Of a DNA stretch of 64,000 nucleotides, positions 38,928-47,233 are shown piece by piece. The translations under genes were made by a program, and so were the position numbers. Each line of letters begins with the position of its first letter. Within the stretch, counting starts at the first letter, position 1. This DNA comes from Paraburkholderia panacisoli. GTDB taxonomy: Bacteria > Pseudomonadota > Gammaproteobacteria > Burkholderiales > Burkholderiaceae. The notes below the pieces were generated by a model. That model had not been told where the DNA came from. It worked only from the letters and a program-made list of their open reading frames with translations, and did not search any database. The stretch lies in NCBI RefSeq assembly GCF_008369935.1, contig NZ_VTUZ01000022.1, positions 92,823 to 156,822 of the forward strand. The letters are read 5' to 3'.

Positions 38928-39854
38928 TCAAACCGCTTCGCGCAGCTGTGCGGCGATGTCCGCCTCGTTCAACTGAGGCGCGAACATCTCGATCAGACGG
39001 TACGCGTAGGCGCGCAAAAACGCGCCCTTGCGCAGGCCGACGCGCGTCGTGCTCGCTTCGAACAGATGCTGCGTGTCGAGCGCGACCAGTTCGGTGTCGC
39101 GCTTGGGATCGTAGGCCATTGCCGCGACCACGCCGATGCCCAGGCCGAGTTCGACATACGTCTTGATCACGTCGGCGTCGATCGCGGTCAGCACGACATC
39201 GGGCAACGCGCCCGCTTTCGCGAACGCCTGGTCGATGTGCGAGCGGCCCGTGAAGTCCTGGTCGTAGGTGACGATCGGGAATTCGGCGATCTCGTCGAGC
39301 GTCAGGTTCGGCCGCCCGACGAGCGGGTGTCCCTTCGGCACGACCACCACGTGATGCCACGAATAGCACGGGAACGTGACGATATCCGGGAAGCGGTCGA
39401 GCGCTTCGGTCGAAATGCCGATATCCGCTTCGCCGTTGATGATCATCTGCGCGATCTGCTGCGGGCTGCCCTGGCGCAGCGCCAGATGCACTTTCGGGAA
39501 CACCTCGGTGAATTGACGGACCACCTTCGGCAGCGCGTAGCGCGCCTGCGTGTGCGTGGTCGCCACCACCAGATGGCCACTATCCTGATCGGCGTATTGG
39601 CGCGCGACGCGGCGCAGATTCTCCGCATCGAGCAGCATCCGCTCGATCAGCTGATGCACCGCCTTGCCCGGCTCCGTCAGCCCCGTCAGACGCTTGCCGC
39701 GCCGGATGAAAATGTCGACGCCGAGTTCGTCCTCCAGATCCTTGATCTGTTTCGACACGCCCGACTGCGACGTGTACAGCACGTTCGCCACTTCGGTCAG
39801 ATTCATGTTCTGACGCACGGCCTCGCGCACGAAGCGCAGTTGCTGGAAGTTCAT
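38928..39854 (-). CDS. cysB: CysB-family LysR regulator
   Basis: A 308-residue LysR regulator of the CysB/Cbl/SsuR group. MNFQQLRFVREAVRQNMNLT and LYTSQSGVSKQIKDLEDELG are diagnostic of this group. The effector domain includes THTQARYALP and SWHHVVVVP. CysB-type proteins activate sulfate or sulfonate genes, with O-acetylserine or APS as effectors. It lies 99 bp downstream of cysA on the same strand, so it could be co-expressed with the transporter it regulates. The sequence alone does not decide between CysB and SsuR. Confidence 0.88.
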   Translation of the reverse strand: MNFQQLRFVREAVRQNMNLTEVANVLYTSQSGVSKQIKDLEDELGVDIFIRRGKRLTGLTEPGKAVHQLIERMLLDAENLRRVARQYADQDSGHLVVATTHTQARYALPKVVRQFTEVFPKVHLALRQGSPQQIAQMIINGEADIGISTEALDRFPDIVTFPCYSWHHVVVVPKGHPLVGRPNLTLDEIAEFPIVTYDQDFTGRSHIDQAFAKAGALPDVVLTAIDADVIKTYVELGLGIGVVAAMAYDPKRDTELVALDTQHLFEASTTRVGLRKGAFLRAYAYRLIEMFAPQLNEADIAAQLREAV

Positions 39855-39890
39855 TTGTATGTCTCCGGTTCAGCCAGAGTTGAGTTATTA

Positions 39891-39918
39891 GAGTATTCGA
39901 CTATCCGAGTATTCGACT
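39891..39918. repeat. Tandem 12-bp direct repeat between cysA and cysB
   Basis: GAGTATTCGACT occurs at 39891-39902 and again at 39907-39918, a period of 16 bases. The copies lie just upstream of the CysB-type gene on the minus strand. They could be regulator half-sites or a simple duplication; function is not known. Confidence 0.6.
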
Positions 39919-39953
39919 GGAACGCTGGGTGCTAACGCGTTACATTGCACAGC

Positions 39954-41012
39954 TTATTGCGCAGGAAAAACGCGCAATGCACGCGGCACCGCCGTCACGC
40001 CATCGCCAATCGCCAGTTGCAGATCACGCCACGATTCGCGATCGAGTTCGGCTTCGAGCAGATTGCCCTCGCGCCCCGCCAGTTCGACCCGCACCGAGCC
40101 GCCCAGTGTGACCACGCGCCGCACGTCGACAACAATCCCTTCGCGATGCCCCGACGCCTGCGGATACAACTGCAGATCGTGCGGCCGCACATACGCGAAT
40201 GCGGGACCGTGGAAATCCGCGCTGATCGCAACCGGCAGCGCCGCGCCGTCGACCACGAAGCCGCTCGCGTCGACCTTGCCGTGCAAACGGTTCGCCGCGC
40301 CGAGAAACTCGTAGACGAACGAAGTCTGCGGATGGTCGTACACGTCCTGCGGACTGCCGACCTGCTCCACATGGCCGCGATTGAGCACGACGATGCGGTC
40401 GGCTACTTCGAGCGCTTCTTCCTGATCGTGCGTGACGAAGATCGTCGAGATATGCAGATCGTCGTGCAGGCGCCGCAGCCAGCTGCGCAATTCCTTGCGC
40501 ACCTTCGCATCGAGCGCGCCGAACGGTTCGTCGAGCAGCAGCACCTTCGGCTCGACCGCCAGCGCGCGCGCCAAGGCGATCCGTTGCCGCTGACCGCCCG
40601 ACAATTCCGACGGATAGCGTTGCGCGAGCCAGTCGAGCTGCACGAGCTTCAGCAGCTCATGCACTTTCTCGCGGATCACGGCTTCCGAGGGCCGCTCCTT
40701 GCGCGGCTTCACACGCAAGCCGAAGGCCACGTTCTCGAACACCGTCATGTGACGGAACAGCGCGTAATGCTGGAACACGAAACCCACTTCGCGTTCGCGC
40801 GCGCCGACCGTCGCGACGTCCTGGCCTTGCAGCACGACCTGGCCGCCGTCCGCGTATTCGAGCCCGGCGATCACGCGCAGCAAGGTGGTCTTGCCGCAAC
40901 CCGACGGCCCGAGCAGCGCAACCAGTTCGCCCGGCGGGAAGTCGAGCGAGACGTTGTCGAGCGCGACGAAATCGCCGAAACGCTTTTGCAGGTTACGAAC
41001 GGTGATACCCAT
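39954..41012 (-). CDS. cysA: Sulfate/thiosulfate ABC transporter ATPase CysA
   Basis: A 352-residue ATP-binding subunit of the sulfate importer. Walker A GPSGCGKTTLL, signature LSGGQRQRIALARALA and Walker B VLLLDEPFGALDAKVR are intact. A C-terminal regulatory TOBE-like domain starts near residue 240. The ATG at 41012 overlaps the cysW stop by one base (TAATG); a longer upstream frame is a shadow. It is the last transport gene of sbp-cysT-cysW-cysA. Confidence 0.96.
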   Translation of the reverse strand: MGITVRNLQKRFGDFVALDNVSLDFPPGELVALLGPSGCGKTTLLRVIAGLEYADGGQVVLQGQDVATVGAREREVGFVFQHYALFRHMTVFENVAFGLRVKPRKERPSEAVIREKVHELLKLVQLDWLAQRYPSELSGGQRQRIALARALAVEPKVLLLDEPFGALDAKVRKELRSWLRRLHDDLHISTIFVTHDQEEALEVADRIVVLNRGHVEQVGSPQDVYDHPQTSFVYEFLGAANRLHGKVDASGFVVDGAALPVAISADFHGPAFAYVRPHDLQLYPQASGHREGIVVDVRRVVTLGGSVRVELAGREGNLLEAELDRESWRDLQLAIGDGVTAVPRALRVFPAQ

Positions 41013-42100
41013 TACAGCTCTCCTTGCTTGAGCGGGTGTTGCTGCGTCGCATGCGTCGCGTTGACGGACTGCGAGAATGAATGTGATGCGGAACGTGACG
41101 ATGCAGCGCCCGACGGCGCAGCGGCGGACTGCGTCGGCGGCCCGGCATACGCGGGCACGTCGCGCGCGGCCGACAGTTCCGCCGACATATGGCGCTCGGC
41201 GAGCAGCTTGAGCCCCAGCGTCACGAGTGCGAGCAAGGCCAGCACCGACGCCACGGCGAACGCCGCCGAGAAGTTGTATTCGTTGTAGAGAATCTCGACG
41301 TGCAGCGGCATCGTGTCGGTCTGGCCGCGAATATGGCCCGACACCACCGACACCGCGCCGAACTCGCCCATCGCCCGCGCGTTGCACAGGATCACGCCGT
41401 ACAGCAGGCCCCATTTGACATTGGGCAGCGTGACGCGGCGGAAGATCTGCCAGCCCGAGGCGCCCAGCACATGCGCGGCTTCCTCTTCGTCGTTGCCTTG
41501 CGCCTGCATTAGCGGAATCAGCTCGCGCGCGACGAACGGGAACGTGACGAAGATCGTCGCCATCACGATGCCCGGCACCGCGAAGATGATCTGCACGTTA
41601 TGGTCCTGCAGCCACGGGCCGAACCAGCCCTGCGCGCCGAACATCAGCACGTAGATCAAACCCGAGATCACCGGCGACACCGAAAACGGCAGGTCGATCA
41701 GCGTGGTCAGCAGCGCCTTGCCGCGAAATTCGAACTTGGCGATACACCACGATGCGACGAGTCCGAACACGAGATTCAGCGGCACGGCGATCGCGGCGGT
41801 GATCACCGTCAGCTTGATCGCGGCCAGCGCGTCCGGATCGACGAGCGCTTCGAAATAGAAACCGAGGCCTTTGTTCAGCGCCTGATAGAACACGGCCACC
41901 AGCGGCACGACCAGAAACAGCGCGAGAAACAGCAGCGCGATGCCGGTCAGCAGCCAACGCACCAGCGGCCGTTCGGTGACCGGATCGGGACGGCGCGCGA
42001 CGTTCAGCGGCGCACGCGGCGCAAGCGCCACCGCTGCGCTGTCGTTCGCATGGTTCGCACCCTCCGCGCGACTTGCATCGTTCACGGGTTGGCGGCTCAT
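41012..42100 (-). CDS. cysW: Sulfate ABC transporter permease CysW
   Basis: A 362-residue inner-membrane permease. It has six membrane helices and the permease cytoplasmic loop (EEEAAHVLGASGWQIFRRVTLP). GEFGAVSVVSGHIRGQT is typical of CysW. About 50 N-terminal and 55 C-terminal residues are low-complexity, longer than in E. coli. The ATG at 42100 overlaps cysT by 4 bp (ATGA at 42097-42100), and the stop overlaps cysA by one base. Confidence 0.95.
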   Translation of the reverse strand: MSRQPVNDASRAEGANHANDSAAVALAPRAPLNVARRPDPVTERPLVRWLLTGIALLFLALFLVVPLVAVFYQALNKGLGFYFEALVDPDALAAIKLTVITAAIAVPLNLVFGLVASWCIAKFEFRGKALLTTLIDLPFSVSPVISGLIYVLMFGAQGWFGPWLQDHNVQIIFAVPGIVMATIFVTFPFVARELIPLMQAQGNDEEEAAHVLGASGWQIFRRVTLPNVKWGLLYGVILCNARAMGEFGAVSVVSGHIRGQTDTMPLHVEILYNEYNFSAAFAVASVLALLALVTLGLKLLAERHMSAELSAARDVPAYAGPPTQSAAAPSGAASSRSASHSFSQSVNATHATQQHPLKQGEL

Positions 42101-42996
42101 TGCACACCTCCGCCGATCGCGGCCGCACTGGTTGCTGCAACCGGCGCCGGCCCCGCGCTGCCGCGGCCCGTGCGGCGCTGCAAGTACCACTGCAAACTGT
42201 TGATGAACAGCAGCATCAGAAACGACACGACCAGCATCACCACCGCCAGCGCGGTCGCGCCCGCATAGTCGTATTGCTCAAGCTTGGTGATGATCAGCAG
42301 CGAGGTGATCTCCGACTTCATCGGCACGTTGCCGGCGATGAAGATCACCGAGCCGTATTCGCCGAGCGCGCGCGCGAAGGCGAGCGCGAAGCCCGTCAGC
42401 AGCGCCGGGAACACCGCGGGGAGCACGACGCGGCGAAACGTCAGCCAGCGCGATGCGCCCAGGCACGCGGCCGCCTCTTCCTGCTCGCGCTCGAACTCCT
42501 CGAGCACCGGCTGCACCGTGCGCACGACGAACGGCAAGCCGATGAAGGTCAGCGCAACCAGCACGCCCGCCGGCGTGAACGCGATCTTGATGCCGAGCGG
42601 TTCGAGAAACTGCCCGATCCAGCCATTGCCCGAGTACACCGCCGCGAGCGATATGCCCGCCACCGACGTGGGCAGCGCGAACGGCAGATCGACCACGGCG
42701 TCGACGATGCGCTTGAACGGAAACGTGTAGCGCACCAGCACCCACGCGACCAGAAAGCCGAACACCGCGTTGATCAGCGCGCCGCCGAGCGCGGAAAAGA
42801 ACGTCAGGCGATACGACGCGAGCACCCGCGGCGACGTCACCGCGCGCACGAACTGATCCCAGTCGAGCGTCGCGGTCTTGAGAAAGGTCGCCGCCAGCGG
42901 AATCAGCACCACGAGGCTCAGATAAGCCACCGTGATGCCGAGTGTCAGGCCAAAACCGGGCAACGCGCTCGGCTTTCGGAAGGTCAACGTCGTCAT
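42097..42996 (-). CDS. cysT: Sulfate ABC transporter permease CysT
   Basis: A 299-residue inner-membrane permease (also called CysU). About six helices, LPTSVAGISLAAVYSGNGW, the EAA-type loop EEAAACLGASRWLTFRRVVLP and GEYGSVIFIAGNVPMKSE are characteristic. It lies 157 bp downstream of the sulfate-binding protein gene with a terminator-like hairpin in between, and overlaps cysW by 4 bp. The N-terminus MTTLTFRKPSALPGFG is typical. Confidence 0.95.
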   Translation of the reverse strand: MTTLTFRKPSALPGFGLTLGITVAYLSLVVLIPLAATFLKTATLDWDQFVRAVTSPRVLASYRLTFFSALGGALINAVFGFLVAWVLVRYTFPFKRIVDAVVDLPFALPTSVAGISLAAVYSGNGWIGQFLEPLGIKIAFTPAGVLVALTFIGLPFVVRTVQPVLEEFEREQEEAAACLGASRWLTFRRVVLPAVFPALLTGFALAFARALGEYGSVIFIAGNVPMKSEITSLLIITKLEQYDYAGATALAVVMLVVSFLMLLFINSLQWYLQRRTGRGSAGPAPVAATSAAAIGGGVQ

Positions 42997-43064
42997 GCTG
43001 GATACTCTTCAGGTTGATGCTTGCGTTGTGATGCCGATCTTCGGCTGCCGGATTCCGGTTAGCC

Positions 43065-43086
43065 AAAAGCGCGCCCAGGGGCGCGC
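43065..43086 (-). terminator. Terminator-like hairpin between sbp and cysT
   Basis: On the minus strand an 8-bp stem, GCGCGCCC with GGGCGCGC, is followed by TTTT (AAAA at 43065-43068 on the plus strand). It lies inside the sbp-cysT gap. A weak terminator here would let sbp mRNA exceed that of the permease genes, as is common for binding-protein operons. Efficiency is not known. Confidence 0.55.
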
Positions 43087-43153
43087 TCGGAAGTGGCGCG
43101 TTGCCGCGCCCCGTTGTCGACGCCGATGCCGGACAAGGCAGGCATCGGCAGAC

Positions 43154-44194
43154 TTACTGGGGCTGGTAGATCGAATCGAACACGCCGCCGTCGGCAAAGT
43201 GGGTCTTCTGCGCGTTCGTCCAGCCGCCGAACGAATCATCCACCGTGTACAGCTTCAGCTTCGGAAACTTCGCGGTCAGGTCGGCCGGCACCTTGTTCGA
43301 ACGCGGACGGTAGAAGTTCTTCGCGGCGATCTCCTGGCCCTCTTCGCTGTACAGGAAGTTCAGATACGCCTCGGCGAGCTTGCGCGTGCCGTGCTTGTCG
43401 ACGACCTTGTCGACCACCGCGACCGGCGGCTCGGCCAGAATGCTCACCGACGGCACGACGATTTCAAACTTCTCCGGACCAAACTCCTTCAACGACAGGA
43501 ACGCTTCGTTTTCCCATGCGATCAGCACGTCGCCGATACCGCGCTGCACGAAGCTGGTGGTCGCGCCACGCGCGCCCGAATCCAGCACCCCAGCGTTTTT
43601 GTACAACTTGCCGACGAACTCCTTCGCCTTCTGCGCATTGCCGCCCGGTTGATGTTCGGCATACGCCCACGCCGCCAGATAGTTCCAGCGCGCGCCGCCC
43701 GAGGTCTTAGGATTCGGCGTGACGATCGACACGCCCGGCTTGATCAGATCGTCCCAGTCCTTGATGTGCTTCGGGTTGCCCTTGCGCACGAGGAACACGA
43801 TCGTCGACGTGTACGGCGACGCGTTGTCCGGCAGGCGCTTTTGCCAGCCCTTGTCGAGCAGGCCCTTGCCGGCGAGCGCGTCGATGTCGTAAGCGAGCGC
43901 CAGCGTCACCACGTCCGCCTGCAAACCGTCGAGCACCGAGCGCGCCTGCGCGCCGGAGCCGCCGTGCGACTGCTTGAACGTGATCGACTCGCCGGTCTTG
44001 GCCTTCCATTCCTTGCCGAACGCCTGGTTGACGTCCTGATACAACTCGCGCGTCGGATCGTAGGAAACGTTCAGCAGCGTACTGTCGGCCGCATGCGCCA
44101 GGCTGATCGTGCCGAGCACGCCGGCCGCGCCGAACGCCAGCGCCGCGATGAGTTGCCTCGTCCTGCCCGCCAGCCCCGTCTGTCGATGGTTCAT
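43154..44194 (-). CDS. sbp: Periplasmic sulfate-binding protein
   Basis: A 346-residue periplasmic solute-binding protein. The signal peptide (residues 1 to about 32) ends in ISLAHA before ADSTLLNVSYDPTRELY, the mature start of Sbp. SHGGSGAQARSVLDGLQADV, NPKTSGGARWNYLAAW and YRPRSNKVPADL are family motifs. The ATG at 44194 was preferred over an in-frame TTG at 44200 because GGAGAA lies 8 bases upstream of the ATG. It heads the sulfate transport operon. Confidence 0.95.
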   Translation of the reverse strand: MNHRQTGLAGRTRQLIAALAFGAAGVLGTISLAHAADSTLLNVSYDPTRELYQDVNQAFGKEWKAKTGESITFKQSHGGSGAQARSVLDGLQADVVTLALAYDIDALAGKGLLDKGWQKRLPDNASPYTSTIVFLVRKGNPKHIKDWDDLIKPGVSIVTPNPKTSGGARWNYLAAWAYAEHQPGGNAQKAKEFVGKLYKNAGVLDSGARGATTSFVQRGIGDVLIAWENEAFLSLKEFGPEKFEIVVPSVSILAEPPVAVVDKVVDKHGTRKLAEAYLNFLYSEEGQEIAAKNFYRPRSNKVPADLTAKFPKLKLYTVDDSFGGWTNAQKTHFADGGVFDSIYQPQ

Positions 44195-44306
44195 GTTCAA
44201 TCTTCTCCGCGTTGTGGTCCGCTGAAACAGCGTCTGGTGTCGTTTTGCGTCGCGGTCACGTGCACATGAGCGCCAACTGGAGGCCAGTCTATCGAAGGGC
44301 TTTCAT

Positions 44307-44320
44307 CATTAAAAATAATG
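44307..44320 (-). promoter_or_regulatory. AT-rich palindrome upstream of sbp
   Basis: CATTAAAAATAATG (44307-44320) is an AT-rich near-palindrome in a GC-rich genome, about 115 bp upstream of sbp. A further AT-rich block (TTCATTTTTTAATACG) follows to 44340. CysB-type sites are AT-rich, so it may be the activator region for sbp-cysTWA; binding is only inferred. Confidence 0.35.
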
Positions 44321-44466
44321 TTTCTTCATTTTTTAATACGCAAAAGTGGTAATGGCAGCTGGATAAGGCGTTGCGGCACGAAAACGACCGTTTCGACGTC
44401 GCTGGACGACGTTGGAGCGGCACCTCAAACGGTGAACTTAAAGTAAAGCTTGAATTGCGCCGAATA

Positions 44467-44482
44467 CTGTATAAAAATACAG
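44467..44482 (+). promoter_or_regulatory. LexA (SOS) box 1 of lexA
   Basis: CTGTATAAAAATACAG matches the beta/gamma-proteobacterial LexA consensus CTGT-N8-ACAG exactly. A putative -10, TATAAA (44470-44475), sits inside it, so bound LexA would block the promoter. Confidence 0.9.
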
Positions 44483-44486
44483 TCAC

Positions 44487-44502
44487 CTGTTCATTCATAC
44501 AG
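44487..44502 (+). promoter_or_regulatory. LexA (SOS) box 2 of lexA
   Basis: CTGTTCATTCATACAG, a second exact CTGT-N8-ACAG site, lies 20 bp (two helical turns) after box 1 and six bases before the lexA ATG. This tandem layout resembles the E. coli lexA operator. Confidence 0.9.
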
Positions 44503-44507
44503 TGGCC

Positions 44508-45158
44508 ATGACAAAACTCACCGCACGACAGCAGCAGGTGTTCGATCTGATCCGCCGGGCGATCGAACGCACCGGTTTTCCGCCCACCCGCGCGGAGATC
44601 GCCGCCGAACTGGGCTTCAGCTCGGCCAACTCGGCAGAAGAACACCTGCGCGCGCTCGCTCGCAAGGGTGTGATCGAACTCGCGGCCGGCGCGTCGCGCG
44701 GCATCCGCCTGCTGGCTGGTCCGGACGAGGCGCCGTACCAGTTCACGCTGCCCCACGCCAGCATCATGCAATTGTCGCTGCCGCTGATCGGCCGGGTTGC
44801 CGCCGGCAGCCCGATCCTCGCGCAGGAACATATCTCACAGCACTACGCGTGCGACCCGGCGCTGTTCTCGAGCAAGCCCGACTACCTGCTGAAGGTGCGC
44901 GGACTGTCCATGCGCGACGCGGGCATCTTCGACGGCGACCTGCTCGCGGTGCAAAAGAGAAGCGAAGCGAAAGACGGCCAGATCATCATTGCCCGCCTTG
45001 GCGACGACGTCACGGTCAAGCGCCTGAAGCGCCGGCCCAACGGCATCGAGCTGATCGCGGAGAACCCGGACTACGAGAACATCTTCGTCGAGACCGGCAG
45101 TGCGGATTTCGCGCTGGAAGGCATCGCCGTGGGGCTGATTCGCCCCGGCGAGTTCTAA
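44508..45158 (+). CDS. lexA: LexA SOS-response repressor
   Basis: A 216-residue repressor. The N-terminal winged helix begins MTKLTARQQQVFDLIRRAIE. The self-cleavage site is Ala99-Gly100 (GRVAAGSPI), with catalytic Ser134 (KVRGLSMRDAG) and Lys171 (DDVTVKRL). The ATG at 44508 was chosen over the GTG at 44502 because the latter lies in SOS box 2. Two tandem boxes imply autoregulation. DNA damage would trigger RecA-stimulated cleavage. Confidence 0.97.
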   Translation: MTKLTARQQQVFDLIRRAIERTGFPPTRAEIAAELGFSSANSAEEHLRALARKGVIELAAGASRGIRLLAGPDEAPYQFTLPHASIMQLSLPLIGRVAAGSPILAQEHISQHYACDPALFSSKPDYLLKVRGLSMRDAGIFDGDLLAVQKRSEAKDGQIIIARLGDDVTVKRLKRRPNGIELIAENPDYENIFVETGSADFALEGIAVGLIRPGEF

Positions 45159-45274
45159 GCCGCACGCGCGGCGCCCGGGCGGCGCATAGGCGTTGCTCGT
45201 ACCTCGCTTGCGCCTCGCTCGTACCTATTGGCCACACTCACGCTGCATCAACGCTGCCTCGCCTGGAGAGACTC

Positions 45275-45619
45275 ATGGATCGCCTTGCCCGCCTGCTGCC
45301 TTTTCGCCAGTTCGGTCGTCTGCGCCATTTGCGCAATCTGGTGCCCTGCTCATTGATCGAAGCGGCTGCCGCGAATACCGCGTCGCTGTTCGACACGCCC
45401 GCCGAGGCAGCGAGCCTGCCCTCCGCGTTGCCGGCGTTTGCGCGTGTGTCGTTGAACTCGGGGTTGAACACGGCGGAGCCGGCGCGTCGCGCGCCGGTGC
45501 GGGTCTATCACGGGCCGTCGCGGCTGATCATGGTCGGCACGGTCGACGCAGTGTGCCGCATGATCGATCGATGCATTGCCGACGAAGCCAATGTGCACGG
45601 CGCGGTCTTCGAGTCTTGA
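45275..45619 (+). CDS. Small unknown protein downstream of lexA
   Basis: A 114-residue protein of unknown function, 116 bp after lexA. A GGAGAG site precedes the ATG. The N-terminal third is basic (LARLLPFRQFGRLRHLRN), the middle is Ala/Ser-rich, and the C-terminus contains a compact segment ending DAVCRMIDRCIADEANVHG. No signal peptide or membrane helix is visible. It has no SOS box of its own but could be transcribed with lexA. I cannot assign it to a known family. Confidence 0.6.
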   Translation: MDRLARLLPFRQFGRLRHLRNLVPCSLIEAAAANTASLFDTPAEAASLPSALPAFARVSLNSGLNTAEPARRAPVRVYHGPSRLIMVGTVDAVCRMIDRCIADEANVHGAVFES

Positions 45620-45783
45620 GATCGAGTCAGTGTTGAGCGCGAAAGCGGCGGCATGATGCATCGCGCGTAATCGTTCGCTGCTTCTCCCTTTTCAGACCCG
45701 CCGTCGGATATTTGCCTAGAATGGGATTGTTTTTGCGTGACCGCGGTCCACGTTAGATCAAACCTGATGGGGAGTCCCGTTCA

Positions 45784-46413
45784 ATGACAGTTCCGACACG
45801 CAGCAAAGGCATCGCCACCCGGCCGCTGATCATCACGCTGATCGTGATTGCGGTGATCGCCGTGTTGGGGTTTGCTTACGCATCACCGTATATCGCACTG
45901 AACAACCTCAAACGCGCGGCCGATGCGCGCGACGTGCAAACCGTCAATCAGTATGTGGATTTCCCCGCGTTGCGTGACAGCCTGAAGCTGCAGATCGCCG
46001 GCTTGCTGACACGTCGGCTGGACGCGGATAACAACAGCAAACTCGCCACCATCGGCGCAATGATCGGCGTGACGCTGATCGGTCCGCTGGTCGATGCTTA
46101 TGCGACGCCGGACGGCGTCGCGGCCTTGCTAAACGGTATGCCCCCGAGCGGCAACCCAGGCGAGCACCCACCCGAAGCCCCTGCCGCGAACAATGCGCCG
46201 CCTGCAGCCGCGGAAACACCCGCGTCCCCGGCGGCCGCTGATAACAGTAACGCTGCTCCCGCGCAACGGCAAACCTCGGCGGGTTATCGCAGCCTCAACG
46301 AGTTCGCCGTGACTTACCGGCGTGGCGGCGAGGCCGCCGTGCATTACTCGGCGATTTTCAGACGCGAAGGTCTGTTCACGTGGAAGCTCGCCGCAATTAA
46401 TCTGAACGAGTGA
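45784..46413 (+). CDS. DUF2939-family protein
   Basis: A 209-residue protein with one N-terminal membrane helix (about 14-34, LIITLIVIAVIAVLGFAYA) and a soluble part. YIALNNLKRAADARDVQTVNQYVDFPALRDSLKLQ is a DUF2939 pattern in which a short helical region precedes a longer domain. Residues about 118-165 are an Ala/Pro/Asn-rich linker, and the C-terminus (EFAVTYRRGG, FTWKLAAINL) forms a small beta domain. Function is unknown. The ribosome site is GGGGAG. Confidence 0.8.
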   Translation: MTVPTRSKGIATRPLIITLIVIAVIAVLGFAYASPYIALNNLKRAADARDVQTVNQYVDFPALRDSLKLQIAGLLTRRLDADNNSKLATIGAMIGVTLIGPLVDAYATPDGVAALLNGMPPSGNPGEHPPEAPAANNAPPAAAETPASPAAADNSNAAPAQRQTSAGYRSLNEFAVTYRRGGEAAVHYSAIFRREGLFTWKLAAINLNE

Positions 46414-46416
46414 TCA

Positions 46417-46434
46417 GCTGGCCCTACGGCCAGC
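46417..46434. terminator. Hairpin between convergent DUF2939 and usp genes
   Basis: A perfect 7-bp stem, GCTGGCC (46417-46423) and GGCCAGC (46428-46434), with loop CTAC, immediately after the DUF2939 stop. There is no U-tract, so it is at best a weak or factor-assisted terminator. Confidence 0.4.
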
Positions 46435-46490
46435 CACTCGATCGACGCACTACCCGTTTGCGCGCAACAGTCAGCGAGCGGCAAGCCGCC

Positions 46491-46955
46491 TCAAGCCGCG
46501 GCTTGCTGCTCTTCCTGCGCGGAAGAACAGGCCACCAGAATGCTGCACGACACCCGGTCGAGCAAAGGCGTGTTGCCCGCGCCCATCCACCAGCGCGACA
46601 AGCCGGTGCGGCAGCGATGCCCGACCACCACGAGGTCGACATGCAATTCATTGGCGAGATTGGCGATCTCGTCGATCGGATGGCCGAACGCGAAATGCCC
46701 TTGCGCATTCACGCCGCGCTCGGTGAGCCAGTTCACCCCTTCCTGCAGGATATCGCGCGCGGTCTTTTCGAAACTGCCGCAGGCCACATCGGTCAGCAGG
46801 CCCGCGCTTTGCGCGATGCTGGAGCGCATGTCGACCACCGACAGCAGATGCGTTTCCGCCTTCAGATCCAACGCGAGATCGGCACCGCAACGCAGGGCTT
46901 TGCGGCCTTCGCGCGAGCCGTCGTAGCACAGCAGGATTTTCTGGTAGCTCGCCAT
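46491..46955 (-). CDS. Universal stress protein (UspA family)
   Basis: A 154-residue single-domain Usp. The start MASYQKILLCYDGSREGRKAL is the usual beta-strand and Asp-containing loop, and the C-terminal half has DLVVVGHRCRTGLSRW and SCSILV. The phosphate-binding glycine motif near GAGNTPLLDR is not canonical (G-x2-G-x9-G-S/T expected), so ATP binding is uncertain. It converges with the DUF2939 gene. Confidence 0.88.
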   Translation of the reverse strand: MASYQKILLCYDGSREGRKALRCGADLALDLKAETHLLSVVDMRSSIAQSAGLLTDVACGSFEKTARDILQEGVNWLTERGVNAQGHFAFGHPIDEIANLANELHVDLVVVGHRCRTGLSRWWMGAGNTPLLDRVSCSILVACSSAQEEQQAAA

Positions 46956-47233
46956 CGTTTTTCTCCCTTCGCGCGGAAAGCGCGGTCTGAATCAATCATG
47001 GTGCGCCGCAATTCAACTGGCAAGGGATGGAAAACGCTAAGTGCACGACCGGCATGCCCTAACCCGGTGCACACTGGGTTGGTCGTCCATCGGGATGCTT
47101 TTGCGCGCCGATGCCGCAGTGCAAAAGAAGCTCGCGCAATGACTCGCCGCCACTCGACGTTAGCCGGCGATAGCCTAGAATAGGCGGCCTTCCCGGTCAT
47201 CAACGCCGTTTTGCGGAGCCTCGATCGATATTT

